Source of the DNA: Gluconacetobacter tumulicola
GTDB lineage: Bacteria; Pseudomonadota; Alphaproteobacteria; Acetobacterales; Acetobacteraceae
Length of the DNA stretch: 64,000 nt
Assembly: GCF_014174215.1 (NCBI RefSeq)
Contig: NZ_JABEQL010000011.1
Coordinates: 1 to 64,000, forward strand
Reading direction: 5' to 3'
A program made the translations under genes and the position numbers. Position 1 is the stretch's first letter. Each line of letters starts with the position of its first letter. The notes beneath the pieces were generated by a model that saw only the letters and a program-made list of their open reading frames with translations, was not told the origin of the DNA and searched no databases. This document shows positions 19,941 to 28,271 of this stretch, one piece after another.

Positions 19941-20102
19941 ACGTTCTCGGGGCGGGGTGAAAATCCCCACCGGCGGTAATTGCGCCCGGCCATCGTGCCG
20001 CGCATAAGCCCGCGAGCGCCCGTCTGGCCCTGTGGCCGGGCGGGGACAGCAGATCCGGTGTGATTCCGGAGCCGACGGTCATAGTCCGGATGAGAGAGAA
20101 CG
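19941..20102 (+). promoter_or_regulatory. FMN riboswitch (RFN element)
   Basis: Matches the RFN consensus: the P1 arm CGTTCTC (19942-19948) pairs with GAGAACG (20096-20102), followed by GGGGCGGGGTGAAAATCCCC, CCGGCGGTAAT, AGCCCGCGAGCGCC, CAGCAGATCCGGTGTGATTCCGGAGCCGACGGT-type core pieces and GTCCGGATGAGAGAGAA. It lies upstream of ribD in the riboflavin operon and should lower expression when FMN is abundant. About 85 bases follow before the proposed ribD start and would hold the expression platform. Confidence 0.96.
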
Positions 20103-20188
20103 ATGTCCGCAAGGCGCGCCATTCGTGGCGTGTCGTCGGGCTGGTGTGCCCCGGGTCCGTCCGCTGGATGGGACCATTGGTTTTGGCT

Positions 20189-21301
20189 ATGTCTGCGGTC
20201 AATGCGGAATCTGATGGAGCGGGGCATGCCCCGCCCGGCCGATCTGTGCCTGCCGCCCTGCCCTGCCCTGTTGCGTGGCCGCTGATCGCGCGCGCCTTTC
20301 GCGCCGCGATCGACGAGGCCGCACGCTTCGTGGGCGCCACTGCCCCCAATCCCCCCGTCGGCTGCGCCATCCTCGACCGGCATGGCGACATCCTGACCGT
20401 CGCCGCCCACCATCGCGCGGGCATGCCGCATGCCGAAGCCCTGGCCCTGCGCCAATGTGCCGAACAGGGACTGATGGCGCGTGCCGCCATCGCGGTGGTG
20501 ACGCTGGAACCCTGCAATCATACCGGCCGCACCGGCCCGTGTTCGGAAGCCATTCTGGCTTCGCCGATCCGCACCGTGTGGGTGGGCGTGGCCGACCCCA
20601 ATCCGCGTGTCGCCGGCGGCGGCATCGACCGCCTGCGTGCCGGGGGATGTGCCGTGCATGTGCTGGAACCGGGTGCGGAACCGGCCGCCGCATGCCGGGC
20701 GCTGATCGCGCCGTTCGCCCACGGGTCACGCACCGGGCGGGCGTGGCTGACGGTCAAGCAGGCGGTGGATGCCTCCGGCTCCATGATCCCGCCCGCCGGG
20801 CAGACCACCTTTACATCGGATGCCGCGCTGACGCTGGCCCACCGGCTGCGGCGGGCGACCGACGCGATCGTGACCGGCAGTGGCACGGTGCTGGCCGACC
20901 GGCCGGGGCTGGATGTGCGCCGGGTGGCCGATCATGCGGGCCGCGCACCCCGGTTTCTGGTGGTCTGCGACCGCAACGGCCGGGTGCCGGCGGACTGGCA
21001 CGCGAGCGCGGCCGCACGGGGATTCGACGTGCGGATCTGCGACGACATCACCCGACTGCCCGAGACGCTGGGCGCGGCAGGCGTGCTGTGGGCCCTGGTC
21101 GAGGCCGGGCCCGGCCTGCTGGCGGCGCTGCGCGCGGCGGGGCTGTGGGATGACTGGCTGACCATCGGGGTCGGCCCGGATGGGACCGAGCGGCTGGACG
21201 TGGCCGTTCGCACGGGGATGGACACGCCACTGCGCCTGTTCCCGGAACTGGCGGCGTCGCTGACGGCGCCTGAAGGGGAAGCATGTTTTCCGGCATCATA
21301 G
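20189..21301 (+). CDS. ribD: Bifunctional riboflavin deaminase/reductase RibD
   Basis: Carries out the second and third steps of riboflavin synthesis: deamination, then reduction, of the pyrimidine intermediate. The N-terminal deaminase has the zinc site in MPHAEALAL and TLEPCNHTGRTGPC; the C-terminal reductase begins near AWLTVKQAVDASGSM and contains RRATDAIVTGSGTVLADRP. The frame is open back into the riboswitch; I chose the ATG at 20189, but a GTG at 20246 is also possible, since conservation starts only near residue 35. It overlaps ribE by 19 bases. Confidence 0.92.
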   Translation: MSAVNAESDGAGHAPPGRSVPAALPCPVAWPLIARAFRAAIDEAARFVGATAPNPPVGCAILDRHGDILTVAAHHRAGMPHAEALALRQCAEQGLMARAAIAVVTLEPCNHTGRTGPCSEAILASPIRTVWVGVADPNPRVAGGGIDRLRAGGCAVHVLEPGAEPAAACRALIAPFAHGSRTGRAWLTVKQAVDASGSMIPPAGQTTFTSDAALTLAHRLRRATDAIVTGSGTVLADRPGLDVRRVADHAGRAPRFLVVCDRNGRVPADWHASAAARGFDVRICDDITRLPETLGAAGVLWALVEAGPGLLAALRAAGLWDDWLTIGVGPDGTERLDVAVRTGMDTPLRLFPELAASLTAPEGEACFPAS

Positions 21302-21903
21302 AACATCTGGGCACCGTCACGCAGGCCCGGCGTGGCGACCGCGCGCTGCATGTCGCGATCGCGACCGGCATCGGCGACCTGTCGATGGGCGAGAGCATCG
21401 CGGTCAATGGCGTGTGTCTGACGGTCACCGCATTCGACGCGGCGGGGAATGCGTCCTTCTTCATCAGCATCGAGACGCTGGAGCGGACCAGCCTGGGCCG
21501 CCTGGCCGAGGGTGGGCGCGTGAACCTGGAACGTGCCGTGACCCCGGCCACCCGGCTGTCGGGCCATATCGTGCAGGGGCATGTGGACGGCACCGGGCGC
21601 CTGCTGTCGGTCGAAATGGCCGGCGAGGCGCGGCGGGTGGTCTTTGCCATTCCCATGACGCTGCGCCGCTATCTGGTCGAAAAGGGATCGATCACCCTGG
21701 ACGGCATCAGCCTGACGCTGAACGAGATCGGCGCGACTGGCACGGCGGGCGCCGGGCCGGACGAATTTCCTGTGGCCCTGATGATCATCCCCCACACCTG
21801 GACCCATACCAGCCTGGGCACGCTCGCCCCCGGCGACACGGTGAATGTCGAGGTGGATGTGATCGCAAAATATGTGGAGACACTATGTCAGTACCGGTCA
21901 TGA
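21283..21903 (+). CDS. ribE: Riboflavin synthase, alpha subunit
   Basis: Condenses two lumazine molecules to riboflavin. It starts with the family signature MFSGIIEHLGTV and has two lumazine-synthase-like halves, each with a GESIAVNGVCLTV or GSITLDGISLTLN motif, plus SGHIVQGHVDGTG between them. The length of 206 residues is normal. GAAGGGGAAGC before the ATG is the ribosome site. It overlaps ribD upstream and ribBA downstream (19 bases each), implying coupled translation. Confidence 0.95.
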   Translation: MFSGIIEHLGTVTQARRGDRALHVAIATGIGDLSMGESIAVNGVCLTVTAFDAAGNASFFISIETLERTSLGRLAEGGRVNLERAVTPATRLSGHIVQGHVDGTGRLLSVEMAGEARRVVFAIPMTLRRYLVEKGSITLDGISLTLNEIGATGTAGAGPDEFPVALMIIPHTWTHTSLGTLAPGDTVNVEVDVIAKYVETLCQYRS

Positions 21904-23150
21904 GCCCGACGCTGCGGACGGCGATCGAGGCGATCCGCGCGGGCGGCATGGTGATCCTTGTCGATGACGAGGATCGGGAAAACGAGGGCGACCTGGTGAT
22001 GGCCGCCGATCTGGTCACGCCCGCCGCGATCAATTTCATGGTCACGCATGCGCGCGGACTGGTCTGCCTGCCGCTGGAGGCCGGACTGGTCGAGCGGCTT
22101 GGCCTGCCGATGATGACGCGGGTGAACACCAGCCCCCGCGAGACCGCCTTCACGGTCTCGATCGAGGCGCGCGAGGGCGTGGATACCGGCATTTCCGCCG
22201 CCGACCGGGCCCGGACCATCCAGGCGGCGGTGGCGCCGGATGCCGGCCCGGCCGACCTGGTTTCGCCCGGCCATATCTTTCCGCTGCGCGCGGTGCCCGG
22301 CGGGGTGCTGGTCCGCAATGGCCACACCGAGGCTTCGATCGAGCTGGCACGCCTGGCGGGCCGGGCGCCCGCCGCCGTGATCTGCGAGATCATGAACGAG
22401 GACGGGTCGATGGCGCGGATGTCCGACCTGCGCCCGTATGCCGAACGCCATCAGCTGCCGATCCTGTCGATCGCGGAACTGGTGGACTGGCTGCGGGAGC
22501 GCGAGGCCGCTGCTACCGCCACGTCGGAAGCGCGGATCGAGAAGGTGGCACAGGCCGCGCTGCCCAGCATCTATGGCGGCGAAGACCTGGTGATCCATGC
22601 CTTTCGCGCCGCTGACGGGACGGAACATGTCGCGTTGGTGAAGGGCGACCCCGGTCGGCACGGCGCCGTGCCGCTGGTGCGGCTGCATTCCGAATGCGTC
22701 ACCGGCGATGCGCTGGGCTCGATGCGCTGCGATTGCGGCGCCCAGTTGCAGGGCGCGCTGGCGCGCATCGGCGCGGCCGAAAGCGGGGTGCTGCTGTATC
22801 TGCGCGGGCATGAAGGGCGGGGCATCGGCCTGGCCAACAAGATCCGCGCCTATGCCTTGCAGGATCGCGGGCTGGACACCGTGGATGCCAACCACCGGCT
22901 GGGCTTCGAAGCCGATGCGCGCGACTGGACGGCGGCCGGGGCGATCCTGCGCGCGCTGGGGGTGCGCACGCTGGACCTGATGACCAACAACCCGGCCAAG
23001 GTCACGGCAATGGAGCAGCATGGCTTTGCCGTCCGCGAGCGCCTGCCGCTGGAAATCGCGCCCAACCCCTTCAACCGCGCCTATCTGGATGCCAAGCGCA
23101 CCCGCATGGGGCACCAGCTTTTTGCCGCGATCGACGCAGCAGCGGAGTAA
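21885..23150 (+). CDS. ribBA: Bifunctional DHBP synthase / GTP cyclohydrolase II RibBA
   Basis: Makes both riboflavin precursors. The N-terminal half (about 1-205) is 3,4-dihydroxy-2-butanone-4-phosphate synthase, with DDEDRENEGDLVMAAD and THARGLVCLPL. The C-terminal half is GTP cyclohydrolase II, with zinc cysteines in HSECVTGDALGSMRCDCG, GHEGRGIGL and DANHRLGFEADARDW. All key residues of both halves are visible, so it is probably fully bifunctional. A GGAG site precedes the ATG at 21885. The protein has 421 residues. Confidence 0.95.
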   Translation: MSVPVMSPTLRTAIEAIRAGGMVILVDDEDRENEGDLVMAADLVTPAAINFMVTHARGLVCLPLEAGLVERLGLPMMTRVNTSPRETAFTVSIEAREGVDTGISAADRARTIQAAVAPDAGPADLVSPGHIFPLRAVPGGVLVRNGHTEASIELARLAGRAPAAVICEIMNEDGSMARMSDLRPYAERHQLPILSIAELVDWLREREAAATATSEARIEKVAQAALPSIYGGEDLVIHAFRAADGTEHVALVKGDPGRHGAVPLVRLHSECVTGDALGSMRCDCGAQLQGALARIGAAESGVLLYLRGHEGRGIGLANKIRAYALQDRGLDTVDANHRLGFEADARDWTAAGAILRALGVRTLDLMTNNPAKVTAMEQHGFAVRERLPLEIAPNPFNRAYLDAKRTRMGHQLFAAIDAAAE

Positions 23151-23160
23151 GAAACGGACC

Positions 23161-23643
23161 ATGAGCACCAACAAGCCCTCCACCTCGCCCGACCTCACCT
23201 TCGCCCGGCCGCCGCGCCTGGCGATCGTGGTCAGCCGCTTCAACGAGACGGTGACCCACGGCCTGCGCGACGGTGCGCTGGAATGGCTGGGCGAGCACGG
23301 CATCACCGTCGCGGACGAGGATGTGCTGTATGCCCCCGGCGCCTATGAACTGCCGCTGCTGGCCCAGACCCTGGCCCGCACCGGGCGGTACGAGGGGGTG
23401 GTCTGCCTGGGCTGCGTGATCAAGGGCGATACCGCCCATTTCGAATTCATCAGCCTGGGCGCCGCGGTGGGGCTGATGCAAGCCTCGCTGGCCACCGAAG
23501 TGCCGGTGGCGTTCGGCGTGCTGACCACCTACACCGATGAGCAGGCCTTTCTGCGGTCGCGCGACGACGAACACAACAAGGGGCGCGAGGCTGCGGCGGC
23601 CTGTGTGGAAAGTCTGGCCTTGATACGCAAAATCAAGGGCTGA
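23161..23643 (+). CDS. ribH: 6,7-dimethyl-8-ribityllumazine synthase
   Basis: Joins the RibBA and RibD products to form lumazine, the substrate of RibE. The 160-residue protein shows VVSRFNETVTHGLRDGA, the VLYAPGAYELP segment, GCVIKGDTAHFEFIS with the catalytic His, and FGVLTTYTDEQA. It starts 10 bases after ribBA and closes the riboflavin operon; nusB, often next in alphaproteobacteria, is not here. Confidence 0.95.
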   Translation: MSTNKPSTSPDLTFARPPRLAIVVSRFNETVTHGLRDGALEWLGEHGITVADEDVLYAPGAYELPLLAQTLARTGRYEGVVCLGCVIKGDTAHFEFISLGAAVGLMQASLATEVPVAFGVLTTYTDEQAFLRSRDDEHNKGREAAAACVESLALIRKIKG

Positions 23644-23711
23644 TACGCTATCCCCGCATGCCGGCGGAGGCCGGCACAGGGTCTGGCAGGGCCGGAACGC
23701 GGGGGCACGGG

Positions 23712-24716
23712 ATGAAGCTGGTGACATTGGCCGCCGGGTTGTTCGGCATGGCGCTCACGCTCTGGCTGCTGTCCCGCTTCGGCGCGCATGCCATCCTGCA
23801 TCTGGTCGTGGTCGGTGGCTGGGGAATCCTGGCCGCGATCGTGTTTCATGCCATTCAGGTCCTGCTCTCCGCCCGATCCTGGCAGATCATCGCCGGGCGG
23901 GATGAACCCCAACTGAAGCTGCGGGACTATGTGGCGCTGCGCTGCGTGCGCGAGGGCGTGAACAATCTGCTGCCGGTCGCCCAGGTGGGGGGCGAAGTGA
24001 TCTCTGCCCGGCTGCTGGCGCGGCGCGGGCCCGGCCTGCGCCGGGCGGCGGCGGCAACGATCTGCGACCTGACGATCGAACTGCTGAGCCAGGTGATCTT
24101 TACCCTGCTGGGGCTGGGGCTGCTGCTGTGCCTGGCCAAGCGGTCGTCGGTGACGGACGAACTGGTGGAGAGCGCGGGCGTCGCGCTGCTGCTGGGGACG
24201 GTGTTCCTGGGCAGCCAGTGCCTGGGCGCGGTTTCGGTCGTCGAGCGGCTGCTGGTGCGCATTGCCGCCCATCTGGGCTGGACGGGGGTCGAGAGCATTC
24301 GCGGCCTGCATGGCGAGATCATGGGGCTGTACACGGCGCCGGGCCATGCGGTGCGGGCGGGTTTCGCCCAGCTTGTCGCCTGGTCGCTGGGGGCGGTCGA
24401 GGTGTGTCTGATCCTGCATTTCATCGGCCAGGATCGCTCACTTGCTCACGGTTTCGTGATTGAAAGCGTGGGACAGGCGGCCAAATCGGTGGGCTTTGCC
24501 GTGCCGGGCGCCCTGGGCGTGTCCGAAGGGGGATTTATCCTGGTCGGCAGCCTGTGCGGCCTGCCGCCGGCGGTTTCCATCGGATTGTCGCTGATCAAGC
24601 GGCTGCGCGAGATTGCCTGGGGCCTGCCGGCGCTGGCCGGCTGGCAGTGGATGGAAACCCACTGGCGGGGGCCGGCCCGCAAGCTGGACCATGGCGTCGG
24701 CCTGCCGGGCCATTGA
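23712..24716 (+). CDS. HpnL-like membrane protein (UPF0104 / LPG-synthase transmembrane fold)
   Basis: A 334-residue integral membrane protein with about eight hydrophobic segments. REGVNNLLPVAQVGGEVISARLL and the later GFAVPGALGVSEGGFILVG are marks of the lysylphosphatidylglycerol synthase transmembrane superfamily, to which the hopanoid-associated HpnL belongs. The neighbour hpnN supports a hopanoid link, but the exact activity is unknown. The start at 23712 follows CACGGG. No catalytic soluble domain is attached. Confidence 0.75.
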   Translation: MKLVTLAAGLFGMALTLWLLSRFGAHAILHLVVVGGWGILAAIVFHAIQVLLSARSWQIIAGRDEPQLKLRDYVALRCVREGVNNLLPVAQVGGEVISARLLARRGPGLRRAAAATICDLTIELLSQVIFTLLGLGLLLCLAKRSSVTDELVESAGVALLLGTVFLGSQCLGAVSVVERLLVRIAAHLGWTGVESIRGLHGEIMGLYTAPGHAVRAGFAQLVAWSLGAVEVCLILHFIGQDRSLAHGFVIESVGQAAKSVGFAVPGALGVSEGGFILVGSLCGLPPAVSIGLSLIKRLREIAWGLPALAGWQWMETHWRGPARKLDHGVGLPGH

Positions 24717-24945
24717 TGGTCCTGACGCGGCCCTGGGGCCACACCTTGCCTTAACCTGCTGTTTTTCTTCTGCCCTGAGGCTCTGGCGCGTTCCGAAACG
24801 ACTTCACCTGCGTTGACGGGCAAGGCGGCATGCCGAACATGCGCCTTGCATCCGGCCGTCATCATGGGTCAAACGATCCCCCATCGCGTGGCATCGCCTT
24901 CGTTGCAGTCGCGCCGTCCGCATCTCAAGGGCTGAATTACGAATC

Positions 24946-27540
24946 ATGCCGTCCATTCCGATCGGTCGCCTGGTGGCGGTCTGTGCCCGCCATGCCGTGT
25001 TCACACTGGTGCTGTTCGCGCTGCTGGCCGGGGGAGCGGTTCTGTGCAGCATGAAGCGGCTGGGGGTCACGACCGATACGGGGACGATGTTTTCGTCCAC
25101 CCTGCCGTGGAAACAGCGGTCGGACGAGCTGGCGCGCCTGTTTCCCCAGAACCAGGACCAGATGGTGGCGGTCATCGACGCCGACCTGCCGGAAGAGGCG
25201 CAGGTTACGGCGCGGGAACTGGCCGAACGGCTGCGCCATGACACCAAACATTTCCTGTCGGTGACGATCCCGCAGGACGACCCCTATCTGGTGCGCAACG
25301 GGCTGCTGTTCCTGGACCAGAAGAGCCTGGCTTCGGTGCTGGATACGACCGTGACCGCGCAACCCTTCCTGGGCGGCCTGGCGGCCGACCCGTCGGGGCG
25401 CGGCCTGTTCGATGCGCTGTCGCTGATCGCACTGGGCGTGTCGCAGGGGCAGGCCGGCCTGAAGAGTTTCCAGCCGGCGCTGAATGGCTTTGCCAACACG
25501 CTGGAGCAGGCCGCCGACGGCACCCCCCAGCCTTTGTCGTGGGAGCGGATGCTGGCCGGCAGCCTGGCCGACCTGGCCGGCAAATATGTCTTCGTCGTGA
25601 CCCGGCCGCACCTGGATTACGGCTCGTTCCAGCCAGGGGGTGAGGCCAGCGACGCGATGCGCCAGGCGATCGCCGGGCTGGAATTCGTGCGCTCGGGCCA
25701 TGCGCGGGTCCATATCACCGGCGATGTGCAGATCAATGACGAGGAATTCGCCACCGTTGCCCAGGGCATGGTGGCGGGGCTCGTGGGGTCGCTGGTACTG
25801 GTCACGCTGTGGCTGTTCCTGGCGGTGCGCAGCTGGCGGATCATCGTGCCCATCGTCGTGACGCTGGTCGTGGGGCTGATCCTGACGACCGGTTTTGCCG
25901 CCCTGGCGGTCGGGACGCTGAACCTGATCTCGGTGGCCTTCGCAGTGCTGTTCGTGGGTATCGCGGTTGATTTCGCGATCCAGTTCTCGGTGCGATTCCG
26001 CGCCCAGCGCCTGCCCTCGGGCCAGATTCCACCGATCCGGACGGCGCTGGAACATACCGGCGAGGAAACCGGCCACCAGATCCTGGTGGCCGCCATGGCG
26101 ACGATGGCCGGCTTCCTGGCCTTTACGCCCACCGCCTTTGTCGGGGTGGCGCAGCTGGGGCTGATCGCCGGTTTCGGCATGCTGATCGCCTTTATCTGCA
26201 CCGTCACGCTGCTGCCGGCGCTGCTGCTGCTGTTCCATCCGCCGCTCGACCAGCAGGTGGCGGGCTTTGCCTTCGCGCGGCCGGCGGACCGCGCGGTGCG
26301 CGTCTATCGCACCCAGATCCTGAGCGTCTTCACCTTTCTGGCGGTGCTGGGGGCGGCCCTGATCCCGGTGCTGACCTTCGATGCCGACCCGCTGCATACC
26401 AAGGACCCGCATTCCGAGGGGATGCTGACCCTGAAGCTGCTGATGAAGGACCCGCAATCCTCGCCCTATGGCGCGGAGGTTCTGGTGCCCGACCTGAATC
26501 AGGCCCAGGCGCTGGCCGACCACCTGTCGCGCCTGCCGATGGTGGATGATGCGATGTGGCTGGGCACGCTGGTCCCTGCCGACCAGACGCCCAAGCTGGC
26601 GATGGTGCAGGATGCGGCGTCGATCCTGCTGCCGACGCTGGTGGTGCCCAACCCGCGCCCGGCGCCGGACGCCGCTGCCCTGCGCGCCTCGGCCGCCAAG
26701 GCGGCGCATGATCTGGGCGCCGTGCTGGACCGGCTGGACCCGCATGATCCGCTGCGCCGTATTCAGTCGGCGCTGGATCGGCTGTCGCACGCGCCGGACG
26801 AGCGGCTGATGGCGGCCAACACCGCGCTGGTCCGCTTCCTGCCCGCGCAACTCGACCAGTTGCGCCAGATGCTGGGCGCCCATGCCGTGACCCTGGATGA
26901 CGTGCCGCCGTCGATCCGGCAGGACTATCTGCTGCCCGACGGCCGCGCTATCGTCTCGGTGCATCCCAAGGCGGGCATGGACAGCAATGCCGATCTGCGC
27001 CGCTACGTCACCGAAATCACCAGCGTGGCGCCCGATGCCGGCGGCCCGGCGGTGGAAGTGGTGGAAAGCGCCGCCACCATGGTCCGGGCCTTCGTCTTCG
27101 CCGCGCTGTCGGCCATCGGCATGATCGCCGTGATCCTGCTGGTGGCGCTGCGCCGCGTGCTGGACATGGCCCTGGTGCTGGCGCCGCTGCTGCTGTCGGC
27201 GCTGATGACGGTGATCCTGATCATCATGGTGCCGGAACAGCTCAATTTCGCGAACATCATCGCCCTGCCGTTGCTGCTGGGCGTGGGCGTGTCGTTCAAC
27301 ATCTATTTCGTCATGAACTGGCGCGCGGGCGTGCGGGCGCCGCTGTCCAGCCCCACGGCGCGGGCGGTGCTGTTCTCGGCCCTGACCACCAGCACCGCCT
27401 TCGGCTCGCTGGCGGCATCGCACCATCCGGGCACCGCCAGCATGGGAAGGCTGCTGCTGCTGTCGCTGGCCTGCACCCTGCTGGCCACGCTGATCTTCGT
27501 GCCGGCGCTGCTGCCCAAGCGGGCAATCGACGAGCGGTAG
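24946..27540 (+). CDS. hpnN: Hopanoid-associated RND transporter HpnN
   Basis: An 864-residue RND/MMPL-type protein proposed to move hopanoids to the outer membrane. It has one N-terminal membrane segment, a large periplasmic region, then membrane blocks in two halves (about 265-440 and 710-850). GIAVDFAIQFSVRFRAQR in the first half is typical. The sequence and length match HpnN rather than drug pumps, and the HpnL-like gene lies 229 bp upstream. The upstream gap holds no evident gene; TTGACG near 24813 could be a promoter element. Confidence 0.88.
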   Translation: MPSIPIGRLVAVCARHAVFTLVLFALLAGGAVLCSMKRLGVTTDTGTMFSSTLPWKQRSDELARLFPQNQDQMVAVIDADLPEEAQVTARELAERLRHDTKHFLSVTIPQDDPYLVRNGLLFLDQKSLASVLDTTVTAQPFLGGLAADPSGRGLFDALSLIALGVSQGQAGLKSFQPALNGFANTLEQAADGTPQPLSWERMLAGSLADLAGKYVFVVTRPHLDYGSFQPGGEASDAMRQAIAGLEFVRSGHARVHITGDVQINDEEFATVAQGMVAGLVGSLVLVTLWLFLAVRSWRIIVPIVVTLVVGLILTTGFAALAVGTLNLISVAFAVLFVGIAVDFAIQFSVRFRAQRLPSGQIPPIRTALEHTGEETGHQILVAAMATMAGFLAFTPTAFVGVAQLGLIAGFGMLIAFICTVTLLPALLLLFHPPLDQQVAGFAFARPADRAVRVYRTQILSVFTFLAVLGAALIPVLTFDADPLHTKDPHSEGMLTLKLLMKDPQSSPYGAEVLVPDLNQAQALADHLSRLPMVDDAMWLGTLVPADQTPKLAMVQDAASILLPTLVVPNPRPAPDAAALRASAAKAAHDLGAVLDRLDPHDPLRRIQSALDRLSHAPDERLMAANTALVRFLPAQLDQLRQMLGAHAVTLDDVPPSIRQDYLLPDGRAIVSVHPKAGMDSNADLRRYVTEITSVAPDAGGPAVEVVESAATMVRAFVFAALSAIGMIAVILLVALRRVLDMALVLAPLLLSALMTVILIIMVPEQLNFANIIALPLLLGVGVSFNIYFVMNWRAGVRAPLSSPTARAVLFSALTTSTAFGSLAASHHPGTASMGRLLLLSLACTLLATLIFVPALLPKRAIDER

Positions 27541-27552
27541 ACGGGACGCCCC

Positions 27553-27873
27553 CTACGGCTTGGAATTCTTCTCCTTCAAGACCACGCATTCCCTTCCAAC
27601 GATTCCCCGGAAGCCTTCGTCGGTCGATGCCCAGTCCAGCACATCGACCTTCCAAGGCAGGATCGAGTCGGTAAACGCTTCCTCCAGCCTGGCGCGCGTC
27701 GCCATAGGCAATGGTTCGTCGCCCATGACCGCCAGATCGAGATCGGAATAGAGCTTGGCCTTTCCGGTCACGCGCGACCCGAAAGCCCGCACCTCCCGTT
27801 CGGGCACGATCTCGTCCAATATCCGCATGACCACGGCCCGCTCGGCCGCCGACATGACGGGTTCCACCGTCAC
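27553..27873 (-). CDS. mntA: MNT-type minimal nucleotidyltransferase (antitoxin-like)
   Basis: A 106-residue nucleotidyltransferase domain protein. The catalytic motif is GSRVTGKAKLYSDLDLAV (Gly32-Ser33, Asp44, Asp46), and a third acidic residue is in WKVDVLDW. In characterised type VII toxin-antitoxin pairs, MntA inactivates the HEPN toxin by adding AMP. The start is a GTG whose last bases overlap the hepT stop (GTGA), with AAGGAC upstream; an ATG at 27855 is an alternative. The family and pairing are clear; activity is inferred. Confidence 0.85.
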   Translation of the reverse strand: MTVEPVMSAAERAVVMRILDEIVPEREVRAFGSRVTGKAKLYSDLDLAVMGDEPLPMATRARLEEAFTDSILPWKVDVLDWASTDEGFRGIVGRECVVLKEKNSKP

Positions 27874-28271
27874 GGCGCGCGGTCCTTCAGCATGGCCAGA
27901 AGGAATCCCACCTCCTCGCTGAAAGTTGGAATGATCGCCACGACCTGCTTTGCAGACGCCTCGTTGTAAGTGTGGCTGGTCAGGTTCCGCATCTTGCGGA
28001 ACACGCTCCATCCCGCCCAGGAACTCTTGAGGAGGCCTGCCTCGTTGGCGGAACGGATCAGGTCCGGAAAACCCATCCGGTCATATTCCTCGGGCGAGGC
28101 TGCGTTTTCTTCCAGGAACCGCTTCAGCGCCTTGTGGCTCAATTCATAGGTGAATTCGAAACGCTGAATCAGTCCGTCCCGCAACTGCTCGTCATCAGGA
28201 TGCGCGACATGCCGCACCCAGCCTTCGTTCAGGCGAGCGAGCGCGCGTTCCAGAGGGAACAGATACAGCAT
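27870..28271 (-). CDS. hepT: HEPN-domain toxin-like protein (HepT / HI0074 family)
   Basis: A 133-residue alpha-helical HEPN protein, like the HI0074 'nucleotidyltransferase substrate-binding' family. The RNase-type motif R-X4-H-X-Y is complete: Arg95, His100, Tyr102 in RNLTSHTY. Its ATG overlaps the stop of the upstream sulfide:quinone oxidoreductase (TGATG), and its stop overlaps the mntA start. It may act as an RNase toxin held off by MntA. Overlap with a metabolic gene is unusual for such pairs. Confidence 0.85.
   Translation of the reverse strand: MLYLFPLERALARLNEGWVRHVAHPDDEQLRDGLIQRFEFTYELSHKALKRFLEENAASPEEYDRMGFPDLIRSANEAGLLKSSWAGWSVFRKMRNLTSHTYNEASAKQVVAIIPTFSEEVGFLLAMLKDRAP

Noticed and set aside
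24937-27426. An 829-codon frame on the minus strand
   Set aside because: It is the antisense shadow of hpnN, with the same Gln/His/Arg-rich composition; hpnN has clear RND motifs.
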